A stretch of DNA of 64,000 nt from JAGTVG01 sp965365275 (GCA_965365275.1 CBDUBA010000008.1:15746-79745), one strand, 5' to 3'; counted from the stretch's first letter, positions 30,252-40,795 are shown. Notes: generated from the letters alone by a model not told the origin. A program made the numbers and translations.

Positions 30252-33155
30252 TCATTTTTTGATATCCGAAGGCATTCCCAGGTTCTCACAGTAGAAACAC
30301 TTGTCCTGGTCTTCTCTATGCATAAAAGGTATATCAGGATCATAAATTTCTCTGATTAAACCGGATAAATGTGCCTCATAATCGCCTATGAAAGGTAAAA
30401 TGTCATCTATGCAGGTTGAGCCCCGGTGAGCCTTTAATTTTATCCTGGGGTCAAAATTTGGGCTGTATAGTTCTTTCAGGTTATACAAACCTGATATTAT
30501 TGGACCATCTTTAAATTGTATATTGTTTTTCAGGAATAAATAGGCATAGAAAAAGGTTTGAAATATGGCCTTATTTCTTTTATCATCACTGCTGTCAAAT
30601 AATCCGGGAATATCTTTAAAGGATGATTCATCTTTGCCGGTCTTATAATCCATGATGCGGATGACGCCGTTTACCCGATCAACCCTGTCAATAATACCTT
30701 TCAGGCCAACCTTAACCTGTTTCCCGGATAAATTGATGGGCAAGTCATAAGAATATTTCTGTTCAAGCCCGACAATTTCAAAAGGACATGCCAACTCATC
30801 CTTTTCCAAGATTTTCAGGACATAGTTATTTATGATCTCTAATCCAAGGATATTTTTTCCTTCCAGGCTAAAATCTCCCGAGTATTCCTGGCCATAATAT
30901 CTGGCAAAGGATCTTTTAATTGAATTAACAACTCTTTTCCTTACTTCTTTTATTGAATCAGCATTCAATACCTTACCAACGAAAGGTTTATATAGATCCT
31001 CCATCGTATGATGCAGGATATTCCCAAATTTTGCAGCATCCAGGTCCTCTGAAACTTCCTCCTCCTCTCTGACATCAAGTACGTTTCTGTAATAAAAGCT
31101 CAGGGGACATGATAAATATACATTTAAAGAAGAGGGTGAGAACTTATATTTTTTATCCAGGTAAAATCTGGCCAGTTGGGTTAATATGAAATCATCTTTT
31201 TTAATTACAATGGACTTTGTATCTGAAACCGAAATGTCCAATGCCATGGAAGAATGCTGAACTTCGTATTCAGACTCAAATTTTAACTGGTATATATACC
31301 GGCTTGGCTCTGATGGGCGGGTGTAGGATTCTTCTGTATTATAAATCATAAATACGTTTGATGATCTTTGAACCAGCCTGTAATACAAGTAAGAGTAAAT
31401 GGCATCCTGTGTGTCCGGATTGGGTAGCTTGAAAGCTTTTCGAATATTATAGGGGATAAATGATCTTAAAGAACCGGTATTTGGCAATTGTCCTTCATTT
31501 GCACATAAAATGATTACATTTTTGAAGTCCAGATTTCTCGTTTCCATTAGCCCCATCATTTGCAAACCTTCCAGTGGTTCTCCGGAAAAGGGGATTTTCT
31601 CCAGTTGAGAATAATTCTTTATAATTCGTTTGAGAATAACCGGGGAAGCACTGATTTTCTTTTCGGTGAATATTTCATTTAATCTCTCAAGGAGTTTGTA
31701 AAAAACAATAGAAAATTCCTTCTCAAAAAAGAATTTTTCATCATCAAAGGAATCGAATGATCTTCTTATCCGAACCAGTATATTTAGGAGATATCGAAAC
31801 AGATCCACATTGGCATACGGATCAAAGACAGCGGTTAAAAACGGATCCTCTTCAAAAAACTCTGCAGGAACATAGATGATATTTTTCTGTTCAATCTTAC
31901 GGATTATTTTCGCGGCATTCTCCTTACACATACCAGTTATAAAATGATGATTCAGAATGCTTAAGACCTGTTGATAATTATACCATGTTTTAATTTTTCC
32001 TGGTCTTCGGTTCTCCTGTAACTCTAAAAGCATTTCTATCAGGCTGTAAAAAGATGAATTAGCCAGTGGATATCCCATAGTTATATTCACCTTACTAAGG
32101 CTGGCCGGCAAACTATATAAAACCTGTGACAACAGGGATTCATCCGGCAATACAACTACCGTATTGTCTGTTTCAGTCACCCCATGGTCTCTTATCAGGC
32201 TCTGAATAATATTACCTGCAATTTTGGTCTGCCCTGAATATTGAGATGATGCTATAGCTTTAATTTCCTTTTTTACATCATTAAAGTGGCTTGGTATTCT
32301 GCCAGGAAAAGTTTTACCAAATACTTTATCCTTATAATATTGCCTAAGAAATAATCCCGCTTCATGCCCGCGATTATCGAAATAATAAGAATCCAGATCC
32401 CAGAATATATCTCCCTTGGATGATTCGATAAACCATTTAATGATCAACTCCTCGCTGGGTGTGAGGGCATTAAATCCGGCAAATATAACTTTTCCTTTCT
32501 CCCACTTCAGCTTTCCTCTTTTGATCTCACTACAAAGTGCACGATAGATCATCCCGGAATATGCTTTTCCCTCCTTATTCAATAAATCCTGGAAAGATTT
32601 GTACACCGGATATAAATTAGACCAGAACCTTATAAAAGAATCTTTTTGCTTTGTTTTATTATTTAATGTATTACCCCAGAATCGTTGAAGTGCGTCCATC
32701 TCAGAATCAGATAAAAAGGCAAACTCAACATCTATTTCTTTTAGATTTTTAATAGTGGTGAACAGGCTATTTACCCTTACTAGGTTTCTGTCAATTTCAT
32801 TAAAGTCCTTCAATAACATATCGCCCCAGAAATAAAACTTATCGAAAGATTCATCAAATTCTGTAACTTTTTTAAAAACATCATAGAGGTCAATCAATAA
32901 AGAAAGATTATCTCCAGGGGTACAGTTCATCAATGAATAAACGAAATCTTCAAAGCTGATGATTGATGGTGACCAGATCGGATTTTTTATTTTGCCAGCC
33001 AGTGCTTTTGTAAAGAACAATCCTGCCCGTCTGTTGGGGAAAATAATGGTCAATTCTTCAAGTTTACCTGAATAATCTATCAGAAGTTTTTCTACTAACT
33101 CGTCAATAAAAGTCTTGTCTCCCGACATTTGTTTATACTTCAATAAGTTCTCCAT
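30252..33155 (-). CDS. addB: AddB-like PD-(D/E)XK nuclease subunit
   Basis: A 967-residue partner of the AddA-like helicase in a RecBCD/AddAB-type double-strand break repair complex. The N-terminal part has the inactivated helicase fold of AddB (IFPNRRAGLFFTKAL, no Walker A). The C-terminal PD-(D/E)XK nuclease has IRIMDYKTGKDES with the D..K pair. Cysteines flank the nuclease (YLSCPLSFYYRNVL and DKCFYCENLG) as in the Fe-S cluster of AddB, but only three of the usual four are apparent because the last one after the CxxC pair is missing at the very C-terminus. It is encoded after addA with a 23-base overlap. The symbol is by homology; identity to AddB is remote. Confidence 0.82.
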   Translation of the reverse strand: MENLLKYKQMSGDKTFIDELVEKLLIDYSGKLEELTIIFPNRRAGLFFTKALAGKIKNPIWSPSIISFEDFVYSLMNCTPGDNLSLLIDLYDVFKKVTEFDESFDKFYFWGDMLLKDFNEIDRNLVRVNSLFTTIKNLKEIDVEFAFLSDSEMDALQRFWGNTLNNKTKQKDSFIRFWSNLYPVYKSFQDLLNKEGKAYSGMIYRALCSEIKRGKLKWEKGKVIFAGFNALTPSEELIIKWFIESSKGDIFWDLDSYYFDNRGHEAGLFLRQYYKDKVFGKTFPGRIPSHFNDVKKEIKAIASSQYSGQTKIAGNIIQSLIRDHGVTETDNTVVVLPDESLLSQVLYSLPASLSKVNITMGYPLANSSFYSLIEMLLELQENRRPGKIKTWYNYQQVLSILNHHFITGMCKENAAKIIRKIEQKNIIYVPAEFFEEDPFLTAVFDPYANVDLFRYLLNILVRIRRSFDSFDDEKFFFEKEFSIVFYKLLERLNEIFTEKKISASPVILKRIIKNYSQLEKIPFSGEPLEGLQMMGLMETRNLDFKNVIILCANEGQLPNTGSLRSFIPYNIRKAFKLPNPDTQDAIYSYLYYRLVQRSSNVFMIYNTEESYTRPSEPSRYIYQLKFESEYEVQHSSMALDISVSDTKSIVIKKDDFILTQLARFYLDKKYKFSPSSLNVYLSCPLSFYYRNVLDVREEEEVSEDLDAAKFGNILHHTMEDLYKPFVGKVLNADSIKEVRKRVVNSIKRSFARYYGQEYSGDFSLEGKNILGLEIINNYVLKILEKDELACPFEIVGLEQKYSYDLPINLSGKQVKVGLKGIIDRVDRVNGVIRIMDYKTGKDESSFKDIPGLFDSSDDKRNKAIFQTFFYAYLFLKNNIQFKDGPIISGLYNLKELYSPNFDPRIKLKAHRGSTCIDDILPFIGDYEAHLSGLIREIYDPDIPFMHREDQDKCFYCENLGMPSDIKK

Positions 33156-36100
33156 TATTTAAATACAAGACATAACCCTCAATATTTTTATATCCCATTC
33201 TTCTCAAAATATTTTTATAATTTTTTACCTGGATAATATCAGCACTTCGCTTTTCACCGGTTTTATAGTCTATGACAATAGCCGTATCATCTTTGATCAT
33301 AACCCTGTCCATCCTGCGTAGATGTCCCCTTTCAGGCAGTACGGGTACCTCTGTTTTAATCACCCAATCATTGGTAAACCAGCTGTTGATTTTATCATTT
33401 GCCCATAATTTATTAAGCATTTCTAAAAGCCTGAATTTGTCATTTTTGGTAATTTCCCCTGATACAACCTGAGCTGACAATATATTGTCAGCCTGATCTT
33501 TTTTATGAATCATTGACAGAATATCATGGAGTAGAATTCCATAATTTATTTTCTCACCTGTTGCTTTAATATCATCAGTTGACAAAATATCTGCTTGCTG
33601 CCTTATACTAATCATATTATACCAACTACCGGTTTCATATTCATCCAGCACGTATAAAGACTCTTTTTTATCTTTTTTTTCAGGAAAAGGCATTTTGCCT
33701 AGATTGAAAACATGTTTTTCCCCATCCCAGAATTTTCTAAAATCCAGACCATCCGTATTATCCATTCCGTTTTCCGGAGGGACATTACGACTCAATAAGT
33801 AAAGAATCAAATCCCCTACAGTGAGGAGTCGGTTTAAGTTTCCTGGTAATTCAGCAAAAACAAATAACCCCTCTTCTGCCCTGGTAAGGGCGACGTATAA
33901 AAGATTCAGGTTATCCATATAGGCAAGGGATTTTTCATTGTAGTAGGAATCGGCAAAATCAGACTCCCTGAGTTGCCCGGAATACCGAATAGGATATGCA
34001 GGAATGCGATCAAGAACCGGTAAATCGGAGGAGCCCCAGATCATATTATCACTTCGGTTTGAATGGTCAATATCCCAACTGCAGAAAGGGATTAATACAT
34101 TCTTGAATTGAAGCCCTTTTGACTGGTGTATCGTTAAAATTAATATTGAATTTTGCTCCAATGATGGTTTTATGGACCTATTCTGACCTTCTTCAAACCA
34201 CCAACGTATGAATGAATGGATATCATTGGTATTCTTCTCAAGATACTCCAATGCTACATTCTGTAGTCCCAGCAAATAGGATTTTTCGTTAGGGTGTTTA
34301 TTAAGATTGAGCAGAATAATCACCTCCTCAATAAGGTCTATTATAGGTACGGATCTGAATCTATCAAATTCTATCTGACCTTCTATGTCAAGTAATTCAA
34401 AATTCAGTTCTTTATGATATTCCATATCTCTTGTCTTCCGGAAAACTTCGGTAAAATCAATTTTTTCTGATCCGGATTTAAGGATGGAAAGCCAGTAATA
34501 GAAATTAGTTGTGGCTATTATATCTTCTTTGTCAATTACTAATTGAAGAAAATAGATCACAGTATTAATCGCAGGAGAGGTTCTAAGGAACAAAGACTCC
34601 GAAGATATTACTTCAAAACTGTATCCTTTATCCTCTTGGCTGGTACTTTTATGATGCAATAAATAATTTGCGACTTTTCTTCCTTCTTCCTTTGTTCTCA
34701 CAAGAATGGCAATATCCTTTGGTTGATAACTATTGTCCTGCAACTGTTTAATGATCCCTATCAATTCCGGTAAAACAGATTCTTTCCATGAAGATCTTTT
34801 CCCCTGCTCCTCAGTACCTGGAATGAACTGTATCTTCACCAGGCCATCCTGAATATATGTTTTTTGATCCGGAAGATCCTGACGCACATCAGAATATGCT
34901 TCGCTAAGACGATTAGCGAAACCTGATACATCTTCTCTCAATACCCGGTCAGGTATTTCTTCAATTTCCTCCCGGATTTTATTTTGGAGTATTTCTGACA
35001 GACTTTTAAACAGTGAATTGTTGAATGAAACAATATGCTTTTGACTTCTCCAATTATCTGATAGCGGTTTAACTTTTATGGGAAAATGTCTTATATCATG
35101 ATCAACCTGTTTTTGAAGAACCTCCCAATCACCTCCCCGCCATCTGTAGATGGATTGTTTAACATCCCCAACGATCATGTTCATATTACCCATAGAAAGG
35201 CTGTTCAAAATCAATGGAAGAAAATTATTCCACTGATAACGACTTGTATCCTGAAATTCATCTATCAGAAAGTGTCTGTAAAAACTTCCTACCTTTTCAT
35301 AAATAAATGGTGCATCGTTATCGCCTATAACGCTGTTTAAAAGATACGTCAGATCGGAAATAAGGACAACATCATTGAGGGTACGATATTCCTTTACCCC
35401 TTCAATCAGGTTTTTCAGAATACCCATGTAAAAAAAGTGCTTCTGAACTTCGTTATAGGTGTTATCTTTGAATATCTCCAGTGCATAGAAATTGAATGCT
35501 TCTTTATAATGCTCAAAAAGTCCTTCCTGCAGAAGATTGGTTATTGCTTCCTGTTTTTTAGATTTTTTTGAGAACCATGCATCAATAGAATCCAGGCTGT
35601 TTTTTAAGAAGGTATTTGACAGGTTAACATTCAATTTCCCGGCAGCCATTTTTGAATAGAAGCCAGCAGGACCTTTTTCACCCTGGAAAAAGTCAGATAT
35701 TTGCAATCCATATTCTTTTATCATTTCAAGTCCATCATGTCCATACTTTTGGATTTTGGATACGATTTTCTTTCGTTCTGATTTAATTTCCTGGAGCATC
35801 TCCGTCATTTGAGATGTGTCTGAAATCTTATCGCTTAATATTTTATATTGGCTACTGAAGCCTTCATTAAATATCTGTCCTGATAGTTGTCTGATATCGT
35901 ACCTGATATCCCATGATTTACTGGACTCGATCTTACTCAGGGCAAAACGTACCAACCATTTTTTAAGTTCCTGGTCTTGATCAATTTGAATAAAAAGCCG
36001 GTCAGTGATTGAATCCTTAACTTTGTCAAGATCAAATTCAAGATCATATCCTCCCTGAATTCCGAGGTCCCTTGAGAATGCACTTATTACTCTTTGAAAA

Positions 36101-36438
36101 AAACTATCGATTGTGCTCACTGAGAAGTTTGAATAGGAATGTAAAAGCATCTGTAAAGTCATCCTGGCCCTATCGGTTAATTGGATCCGGTTGAGTTTTA
36201 GTGCTTCTGTAAGTTTCTCTACAAGTGAATCATCCGCTTTTTCCTGTGATAGATCAAATAAAAAATCAATGATCCTGGCCTTCATCTCATTGGTGGCCTT
36301 ATTCGTAAAAGTTACAGCAAGAATCCTTTTGTAATAATCCGGTTTTTCTAAGGCTAGTTTTAAGAATTCAAGTGCCAGTTGATAGGTCTTGCCAGACCCC
36401 GCTGAGGATCGAAATACTTTAAATTCAAGGGATTCCAA
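33133..36438 (-). CDS. addA: AddA-like UvrD/RecB-family helicase-nuclease
   Basis: A 1101-residue SF1A helicase with a C-terminal nuclease. Walker A is SSAGSGKTYQLALEFLK (about 10-26), followed by ILAVTFTNKATNEMKARI (motif Ia), STIDSFFQRV, LIDEFQDTSRYQWNNF (DExx, about 393), GDVKQSIYRWRGGDW, and the C-terminal ILTIHQSKGLQFKNV and LYVALTRAEEGLFVF. The last about 60 residues hold the RecB-type nuclease motif AIVIDYKTGEKRS. Together with the overlapping downstream gene this forms the AddAB end-resection machine; no recC/recD is present. It diverges from feoA. Confidence 0.9.
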   Translation of the reverse strand: MESLEFKVFRSSAGSGKTYQLALEFLKLALEKPDYYKRILAVTFTNKATNEMKARIIDFLFDLSQEKADDSLVEKLTEALKLNRIQLTDRARMTLQMLLHSYSNFSVSTIDSFFQRVISAFSRDLGIQGGYDLEFDLDKVKDSITDRLFIQIDQDQELKKWLVRFALSKIESSKSWDIRYDIRQLSGQIFNEGFSSQYKILSDKISDTSQMTEMLQEIKSERKKIVSKIQKYGHDGLEMIKEYGLQISDFFQGEKGPAGFYSKMAAGKLNVNLSNTFLKNSLDSIDAWFSKKSKKQEAITNLLQEGLFEHYKEAFNFYALEIFKDNTYNEVQKHFFYMGILKNLIEGVKEYRTLNDVVLISDLTYLLNSVIGDNDAPFIYEKVGSFYRHFLIDEFQDTSRYQWNNFLPLILNSLSMGNMNMIVGDVKQSIYRWRGGDWEVLQKQVDHDIRHFPIKVKPLSDNWRSQKHIVSFNNSLFKSLSEILQNKIREEIEEIPDRVLREDVSGFANRLSEAYSDVRQDLPDQKTYIQDGLVKIQFIPGTEEQGKRSSWKESVLPELIGIIKQLQDNSYQPKDIAILVRTKEEGRKVANYLLHHKSTSQEDKGYSFEVISSESLFLRTSPAINTVIYFLQLVIDKEDIIATTNFYYWLSILKSGSEKIDFTEVFRKTRDMEYHKELNFELLDIEGQIEFDRFRSVPIIDLIEEVIILLNLNKHPNEKSYLLGLQNVALEYLEKNTNDIHSFIRWWFEEGQNRSIKPSLEQNSILILTIHQSKGLQFKNVLIPFCSWDIDHSNRSDNMIWGSSDLPVLDRIPAYPIRYSGQLRESDFADSYYNEKSLAYMDNLNLLYVALTRAEEGLFVFAELPGNLNRLLTVGDLILYLLSRNVPPENGMDNTDGLDFRKFWDGEKHVFNLGKMPFPEKKDKKESLYVLDEYETGSWYNMISIRQQADILSTDDIKATGEKINYGILLHDILSMIHKKDQADNILSAQVVSGEITKNDKFRLLEMLNKLWANDKINSWFTNDWVIKTEVPVLPERGHLRRMDRVMIKDDTAIVIDYKTGEKRSADIIQVKNYKNILRRMGYKNIEGYVLYLNNGELIEV

Positions 36439-36545
36439 TTGCGACTTTAAATAATTTGATTCTTCTCTTCAATCCGATTTATATCAAGACCAATATACGC
36501 CAATTAAGCAAATAATGATTATTTATAAAGTTTAAATGCCACAAG

Positions 36546-36576
36546 TTGCTTTAATTTATTATTGGATGTAATTTTG
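36546..36576 (+). promoter_or_regulatory. Promoter for feoAB
   Basis: TTG at 36546-36548, a 20-base spacer, then TAATTTTG at 36569-36576, matching the Bacteroidota -33/-7 arrangement. Transcription would start near 36582, about 28 bases before feoA. Confidence 0.55.
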
Positions 36577-36609
36577 GCCTCTTTTTAATCAATCTAAATA
36601 AACTTAAGG

Positions 36610-36831
36610 ATGGGGAAAACGGTGGCGGATCTGAAGGTTGGTGAATCTGGGATCATCGATGGATTTCAGAGCAGTTCTCTGACCTTAAAGCTGCTTGAAA
36701 TGGGATTCCTCCCTGGCTCAAAGGTAAAATTGAATTTCAAGGCCCCATTAGGTGATCCTATATCAATCAGGGTTTCAGGGTATAACGTTTCTATACGTCT
36801 CGATGAAGCTGCTATGATATTATTACAGTAA
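36610..36831 (+). CDS. feoA: Ferrous iron transport protein A (FeoA)
   Basis: FeoA is a small cytoplasmic SH3-like protein that assists FeoB. The 73-residue protein has the normal size and motifs: GESGIIDGFQ, LLEMGFLPGSKVKLNFKAP and DPISIRVSGYNVSIRLDEA. It is located 6 bases before feoB. Bacteroidota often carry a longer FeoA-FeoB fusion, but here the two are separate. Confidence 0.93.
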   Translation: MGKTVADLKVGESGIIDGFQSSSLTLKLLEMGFLPGSKVKLNFKAPLGDPISIRVSGYNVSIRLDEAAMILLQ

Positions 36832-36837
36832 TTTTTT

Positions 36838-38955
36838 ATGGCCAACAAAAAATATATTCAAGTTGCCCTCGTCGGAAATCCAAATTCCGGGAAAACATCC
36901 CTATTCAATCAGCTTACAGGTTTAAAGCAGAAAATTGGAAATTACCCTGGTATTACAGTCGATAAAAAAACCGGGGTTTGTTCCCTAAAGGAAGGCAAGA
37001 AGGCTAATATCATAGATCTTCCCGGAACCTATAGTATTTATCCGAGATCTGATGATGAACGCGTTGTATTCGAAACGGTTTATGACTTGAATCCAATAAC
37101 TAAGCCCGATGTGGTGATTGCGATTGTTGATGGAGTTAACCTTAAAAGGAATTTATTGCTTTTTACCCAAATTCATGACATGGGAGTTCCCATAATCCTG
37201 GCAATCAATATGATGGATGTTGCGGACAGGGCCGGGATCAGGATTAACCTGAATAAGATTGAGAAGGCTATAAATGTTCCTGTAGTAGGGATTAATGCAA
37301 GAACCGGTGAAGGAATTGATAAAATCAAGGAATTTCTATCCTCCTTTACTATTAAAAATGGACATAAGCCATTCTATGAGGTAAAGAATTTTGCTCCGGA
37401 ACTGATCGCTGAAATTAAAAGGGAATTCAAACTAGAAAATGATTATCAGGCCTACCTGATCATTCATCAATATAAACATGTCTATCAGTTGTCTGATGCA
37501 CAGAAAGAATTTATTGAAAGCCTTATTGAAAAATACGATTTCGATATCAATTCTGCCCAAGCCAGGGAAACCATAGACCGTTATTCTATTATCAATGAAT
37601 TCATTGATGGAGCTATTAAGGTAAAACTGGATGGGCAACAATTCCGGTTTACTGATAAAATAGACAGTATATTGACCCATAAGATATGGGGATATCTGAT
37701 ATTCACAGTTATTCTTATGGCAATTTTTCAGTCCATTTTTGCATGGGCTGAATATCCGATGGATTTTATCGACAGATCGATCAGCAATCTCAGTTTAGCC
37801 TTAAAGAGTAAATTCCCGGATGGCCCATTTTTTGCTTTGATCACTGATGGCATCTTACCTGGCATAGGAGGGATCCTGATGTTCGTTCCCCAGATCATGC
37901 TGCTTTTTCTTTTTATTGCCATATTGGAAGAAACCGGCTATATGGCCCGTGTAGTATTCCTTATGGACAGAATCATGCGGCAGTTCGGCTTGAATGGAAG
38001 AAGCGTGGTACCTCTTATTTCAGGAATGGCTTGTGCAATCCCGGCCATAATGGCAACCCGCTCAATTGATAACTGGAAGGATCGCCTAATAACCATATTT
38101 GTGATTCCATTGGTCAGTTGTTCTGCCCGGTTGCCAGTCTTTACCATATTGATTGCAATGGCGGTTCCTGAAGTCAGGATATTGGGTATTTTCAATCTTC
38201 AGGGCTTAACGCTCATGGCCTTGTACCTGCTTGGATTCCTGGTAGCGGTACTTTCTGCTTTAATAATACGCCAATTTGTGGTTCGGAAAGGCAAGAGCTT
38301 TTTAATAATGGAACTTCCATTGTATAAATGGCCACGGCTTTCGAATGTATTTATTACAATTTATGAGAAAACCAGGAGTTTTGTATGGGAGGCTGGCCGC
38401 ATTATTCTTGCCATTTCAATTGTTCTTTGGGTACTAGCCAGCTATGGTCCTTCAGACAAAATAAAAAATGCTGAAAAGAATGTCTCAGAAAAATATGCAG
38501 GTGAAAACCTTTCTGACAAACAGCTTAATGCCAAAATTGCTTCTTATAAACTTGAAAATAGTTATGCCGGAGTAATTGGGAAAGCCATTGAACCAGTAAT
38601 AAAACCAATTGGTTTTGACTGGAAGATAGGGATTGCGCTGATCACTTCTTTTGCAGCCAGGGAGGTATTTGTGGGAACCATGGCTACCATTTATTCCATA
38701 GAACAGGCTGATGCTGAAACCACCATTCGTACTAAAATGCAGAATGAGATAAATCCGGAAACTGGTGGTCCGAGGTATACCACAGCCGTGGCATTCTCTT
38801 TGATCATATTCTATGCCTTCGCCATGCAATGTATGAGTACACTAGCTATTGTTCTGCGTGAGACAAAAGCATGGAAGTGGCCACTTTTACAACTGCTTTA
38901 CCTGTCGGCGCTGGCATACATTGCCTCTTTTATTACGTATACAATTCTAAAGTAA
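36838..38955 (+). CDS. feoB: Ferrous iron transporter FeoB
   Basis: FeoB is the inner-membrane Fe(II) uptake protein with a cytoplasmic G domain. The 705-residue protein has G1 GNPNSGKTSLFNQLTG (about 13-28), G2 GNYPGITVDKKTG, G3 DLPGTYS and G4 NMMD (INMMDVADRAG), then a helical guanine-dissociation-inhibitor region to about 260. The membrane part follows, with the two Gate repeats (GGILMFVPQIMLLFLFIAIL; CAIPAIMATRS; FVIPLVSCSARLPVFTIL) and a C-terminal AAREVFVGTMATIYS segment. No FeoC. The mutS-like gene starts 28 bases downstream and may be read through. Confidence 0.96.
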   Translation: MANKKYIQVALVGNPNSGKTSLFNQLTGLKQKIGNYPGITVDKKTGVCSLKEGKKANIIDLPGTYSIYPRSDDERVVFETVYDLNPITKPDVVIAIVDGVNLKRNLLLFTQIHDMGVPIILAINMMDVADRAGIRINLNKIEKAINVPVVGINARTGEGIDKIKEFLSSFTIKNGHKPFYEVKNFAPELIAEIKREFKLENDYQAYLIIHQYKHVYQLSDAQKEFIESLIEKYDFDINSAQARETIDRYSIINEFIDGAIKVKLDGQQFRFTDKIDSILTHKIWGYLIFTVILMAIFQSIFAWAEYPMDFIDRSISNLSLALKSKFPDGPFFALITDGILPGIGGILMFVPQIMLLFLFIAILEETGYMARVVFLMDRIMRQFGLNGRSVVPLISGMACAIPAIMATRSIDNWKDRLITIFVIPLVSCSARLPVFTILIAMAVPEVRILGIFNLQGLTLMALYLLGFLVAVLSALIIRQFVVRKGKSFLIMELPLYKWPRLSNVFITIYEKTRSFVWEAGRIILAISIVLWVLASYGPSDKIKNAEKNVSEKYAGENLSDKQLNAKIASYKLENSYAGVIGKAIEPVIKPIGFDWKIGIALITSFAAREVFVGTMATIYSIEQADAETTIRTKMQNEINPETGGPRYTTAVAFSLIIFYAFAMQCMSTLAIVLRETKAWKWPLLQLLYLSALAYIASFITYTILK

Positions 38956-38983
38956 TTAATATTCACCCACTGGAATACTTCAG

Positions 38984-40795
38984 ATGAACAATACTTTTAT
39001 GGACTCCAGGTCAGATTTTTTTGATTCAAGAATTAATATTTATAATTCGAGGTATTCGAATTTAAATGCCAGGCTAAAATCGTTGTCTTTTTTGAGGGTT
39101 GTCACATTCATCACCTATATGGTAGTTCTTCTAATATCTGCAAATTATTCAAACCTGCCCGGGGTAATATTATCTACTCTTTTATTTATTCTGATCTTTG
39201 TTCTGCTGGTCAAAATGTTTAATAATACCCAGTTCAGGGCCAATCATAACAAATTTCTTTCCAGGATCAATTCCGAGGAACTGTTGAGGAATAGGGGGAC
39301 TTTGGATGGATTTGATCCCGGGTTAGAGTTTGCCAACACAGAACACCCATACCATAATGATCTGGATATTTTCGGTAAGAACTCCTTGTTCCAGTTGGTC
39401 AATCGGTGTACAACAACTTGGGGTCGAAAGACACTTGCAAAATGGCTATCCAATAAAGCCGATTATGAGGAAATATTAATGCGGCAGAAAGGCATAAGGG
39501 AACTAGCTGAAGATATTGATTGGCTTCAGGAATTTCAGGCTACAGGATTACATAATGAAGACAAGTCCGATATCTCGAAATTTCAGGATTGGCTAAAATC
39601 AGGTCAGACAATATCCGGAAGTACATTTTTTAATATAGCCAGGTTTCTTGGCCCCATAATAATGATCATAATTATTGGTCTGGTTATCTTTTCTGTGATC
39701 ACCTATCATTGGATCTTTATGGGCATTATTTTAAATAGCCTGATTCTATTAAGTGTTCTTGACCGGGTCAGAAATATCCATGAGAACACTACAGAAGCAA
39801 TTAAATCACTCAAAAGTCTGGAATCATTAATAATTCTGGTGGAAAAAAGTAATTTCAATTCATCCAGGCTTAGGGAGATACAATCTATATATCTTGAGAA
39901 AACACCGAAAGTATCCCATCGGATCAACTCCCTAAATCGGATACTTCAGAACCTCGATAACCGTTCCAACCAGATTTATCATTTGTTTAATATGCTATTC
40001 CTGCTCGATCTACATTATGCCATCCAAGCTGAACAATGGAAGATGCGGCAACCCGATAATATAAAAACCTGGTTTGAGGCTATGGGTGAATTCGAAGGAC
40101 TCGCAAGTTTTGCAGGATTGACCTTTGCCAACCCCGGGTATGTTTTCCCGGAAATTTTGAAAGGAGAACATATCCTGTATGCAGAAAATATGGGACATCC
40201 TCTTATCCCAGCTAAAAACAGGATAGTTAATAATTTTTCTCTGGAGGGTTTGGGCAGTATTGGTATGATCACTGGCTCCAATATGGCTGGAAAAAGTACT
40301 TTCCTGCGTACCGTTGGTATCAACATGGTAATGGCCCATGCAGGAGGACCATTATGTGCAGGGAAATTCAGCTTGACGATATCACAGGTTTTCAGCAGTA
40401 TGAGGACGCAGGACAATCTTGAGGAAAACATATCTTCATTTTATGCTGAACTGAACAGGATAAAACAACTCCTGGAGATCACCTCTCAAGATACTCCCGT
40501 CTTTTTTCTGCTGGATGAAATTTTGAAAGGTACCAATTCACACGACCGGCACCTGGGAGCGGTATCTTTGGTTCACCAGTTAATGGAGGAAAACACCTCA
40601 GGATTGATATCCACCCATGATATTGATCTGGCTAAAGAAGCCACGGAAGGGAGAAAAGTAAGCAATTTCAGCTTTAACAGTACAATTAAGGGGGATGAGA
40701 TCAACTTTGATTATAAGCTAACACCTGGAATTTGTGAAAGTTTCAATGCCAGCAAGCTTATGAAAAAAATGGGTATAAGGATCTTAGAGAATTAG
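38984..40795 (+). CDS. Membrane-anchored MutS-family ATPase
   Basis: A 603-residue protein with the MutS ABC-type ATPase at its C-terminus: TGSNMAGKSTFLRTVGIN (Walker A, about 430), SSMRTQDNLEENISSFYAEL, FFLLDEILKGTNSHDR (Walker B) and STHDIDLAKE. The mismatch-recognition domain I of true MutS and the Smr nuclease of MutS2 are absent. Instead two hydrophobic hairpins appear, at about 36-79 and 212-258, suggesting four membrane helices. This architecture recurs in Bacteroidota and is annotated only as 'MutS family'; a role in DNA repair is unproven and a membrane location would argue against ordinary mismatch repair. It follows feoB by 28 bases. Confidence 0.85.
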   Translation: MNNTFMDSRSDFFDSRINIYNSRYSNLNARLKSLSFLRVVTFITYMVVLLISANYSNLPGVILSTLLFILIFVLLVKMFNNTQFRANHNKFLSRINSEELLRNRGTLDGFDPGLEFANTEHPYHNDLDIFGKNSLFQLVNRCTTTWGRKTLAKWLSNKADYEEILMRQKGIRELAEDIDWLQEFQATGLHNEDKSDISKFQDWLKSGQTISGSTFFNIARFLGPIIMIIIIGLVIFSVITYHWIFMGIILNSLILLSVLDRVRNIHENTTEAIKSLKSLESLIILVEKSNFNSSRLREIQSIYLEKTPKVSHRINSLNRILQNLDNRSNQIYHLFNMLFLLDLHYAIQAEQWKMRQPDNIKTWFEAMGEFEGLASFAGLTFANPGYVFPEILKGEHILYAENMGHPLIPAKNRIVNNFSLEGLGSIGMITGSNMAGKSTFLRTVGINMVMAHAGGPLCAGKFSLTISQVFSSMRTQDNLEENISSFYAELNRIKQLLEITSQDTPVFFLLDEILKGTNSHDRHLGAVSLVHQLMEENTSGLISTHDIDLAKEATEGRKVSNFSFNSTIKGDEINFDYKLTPGICESFNASKLMKKMGIRILEN

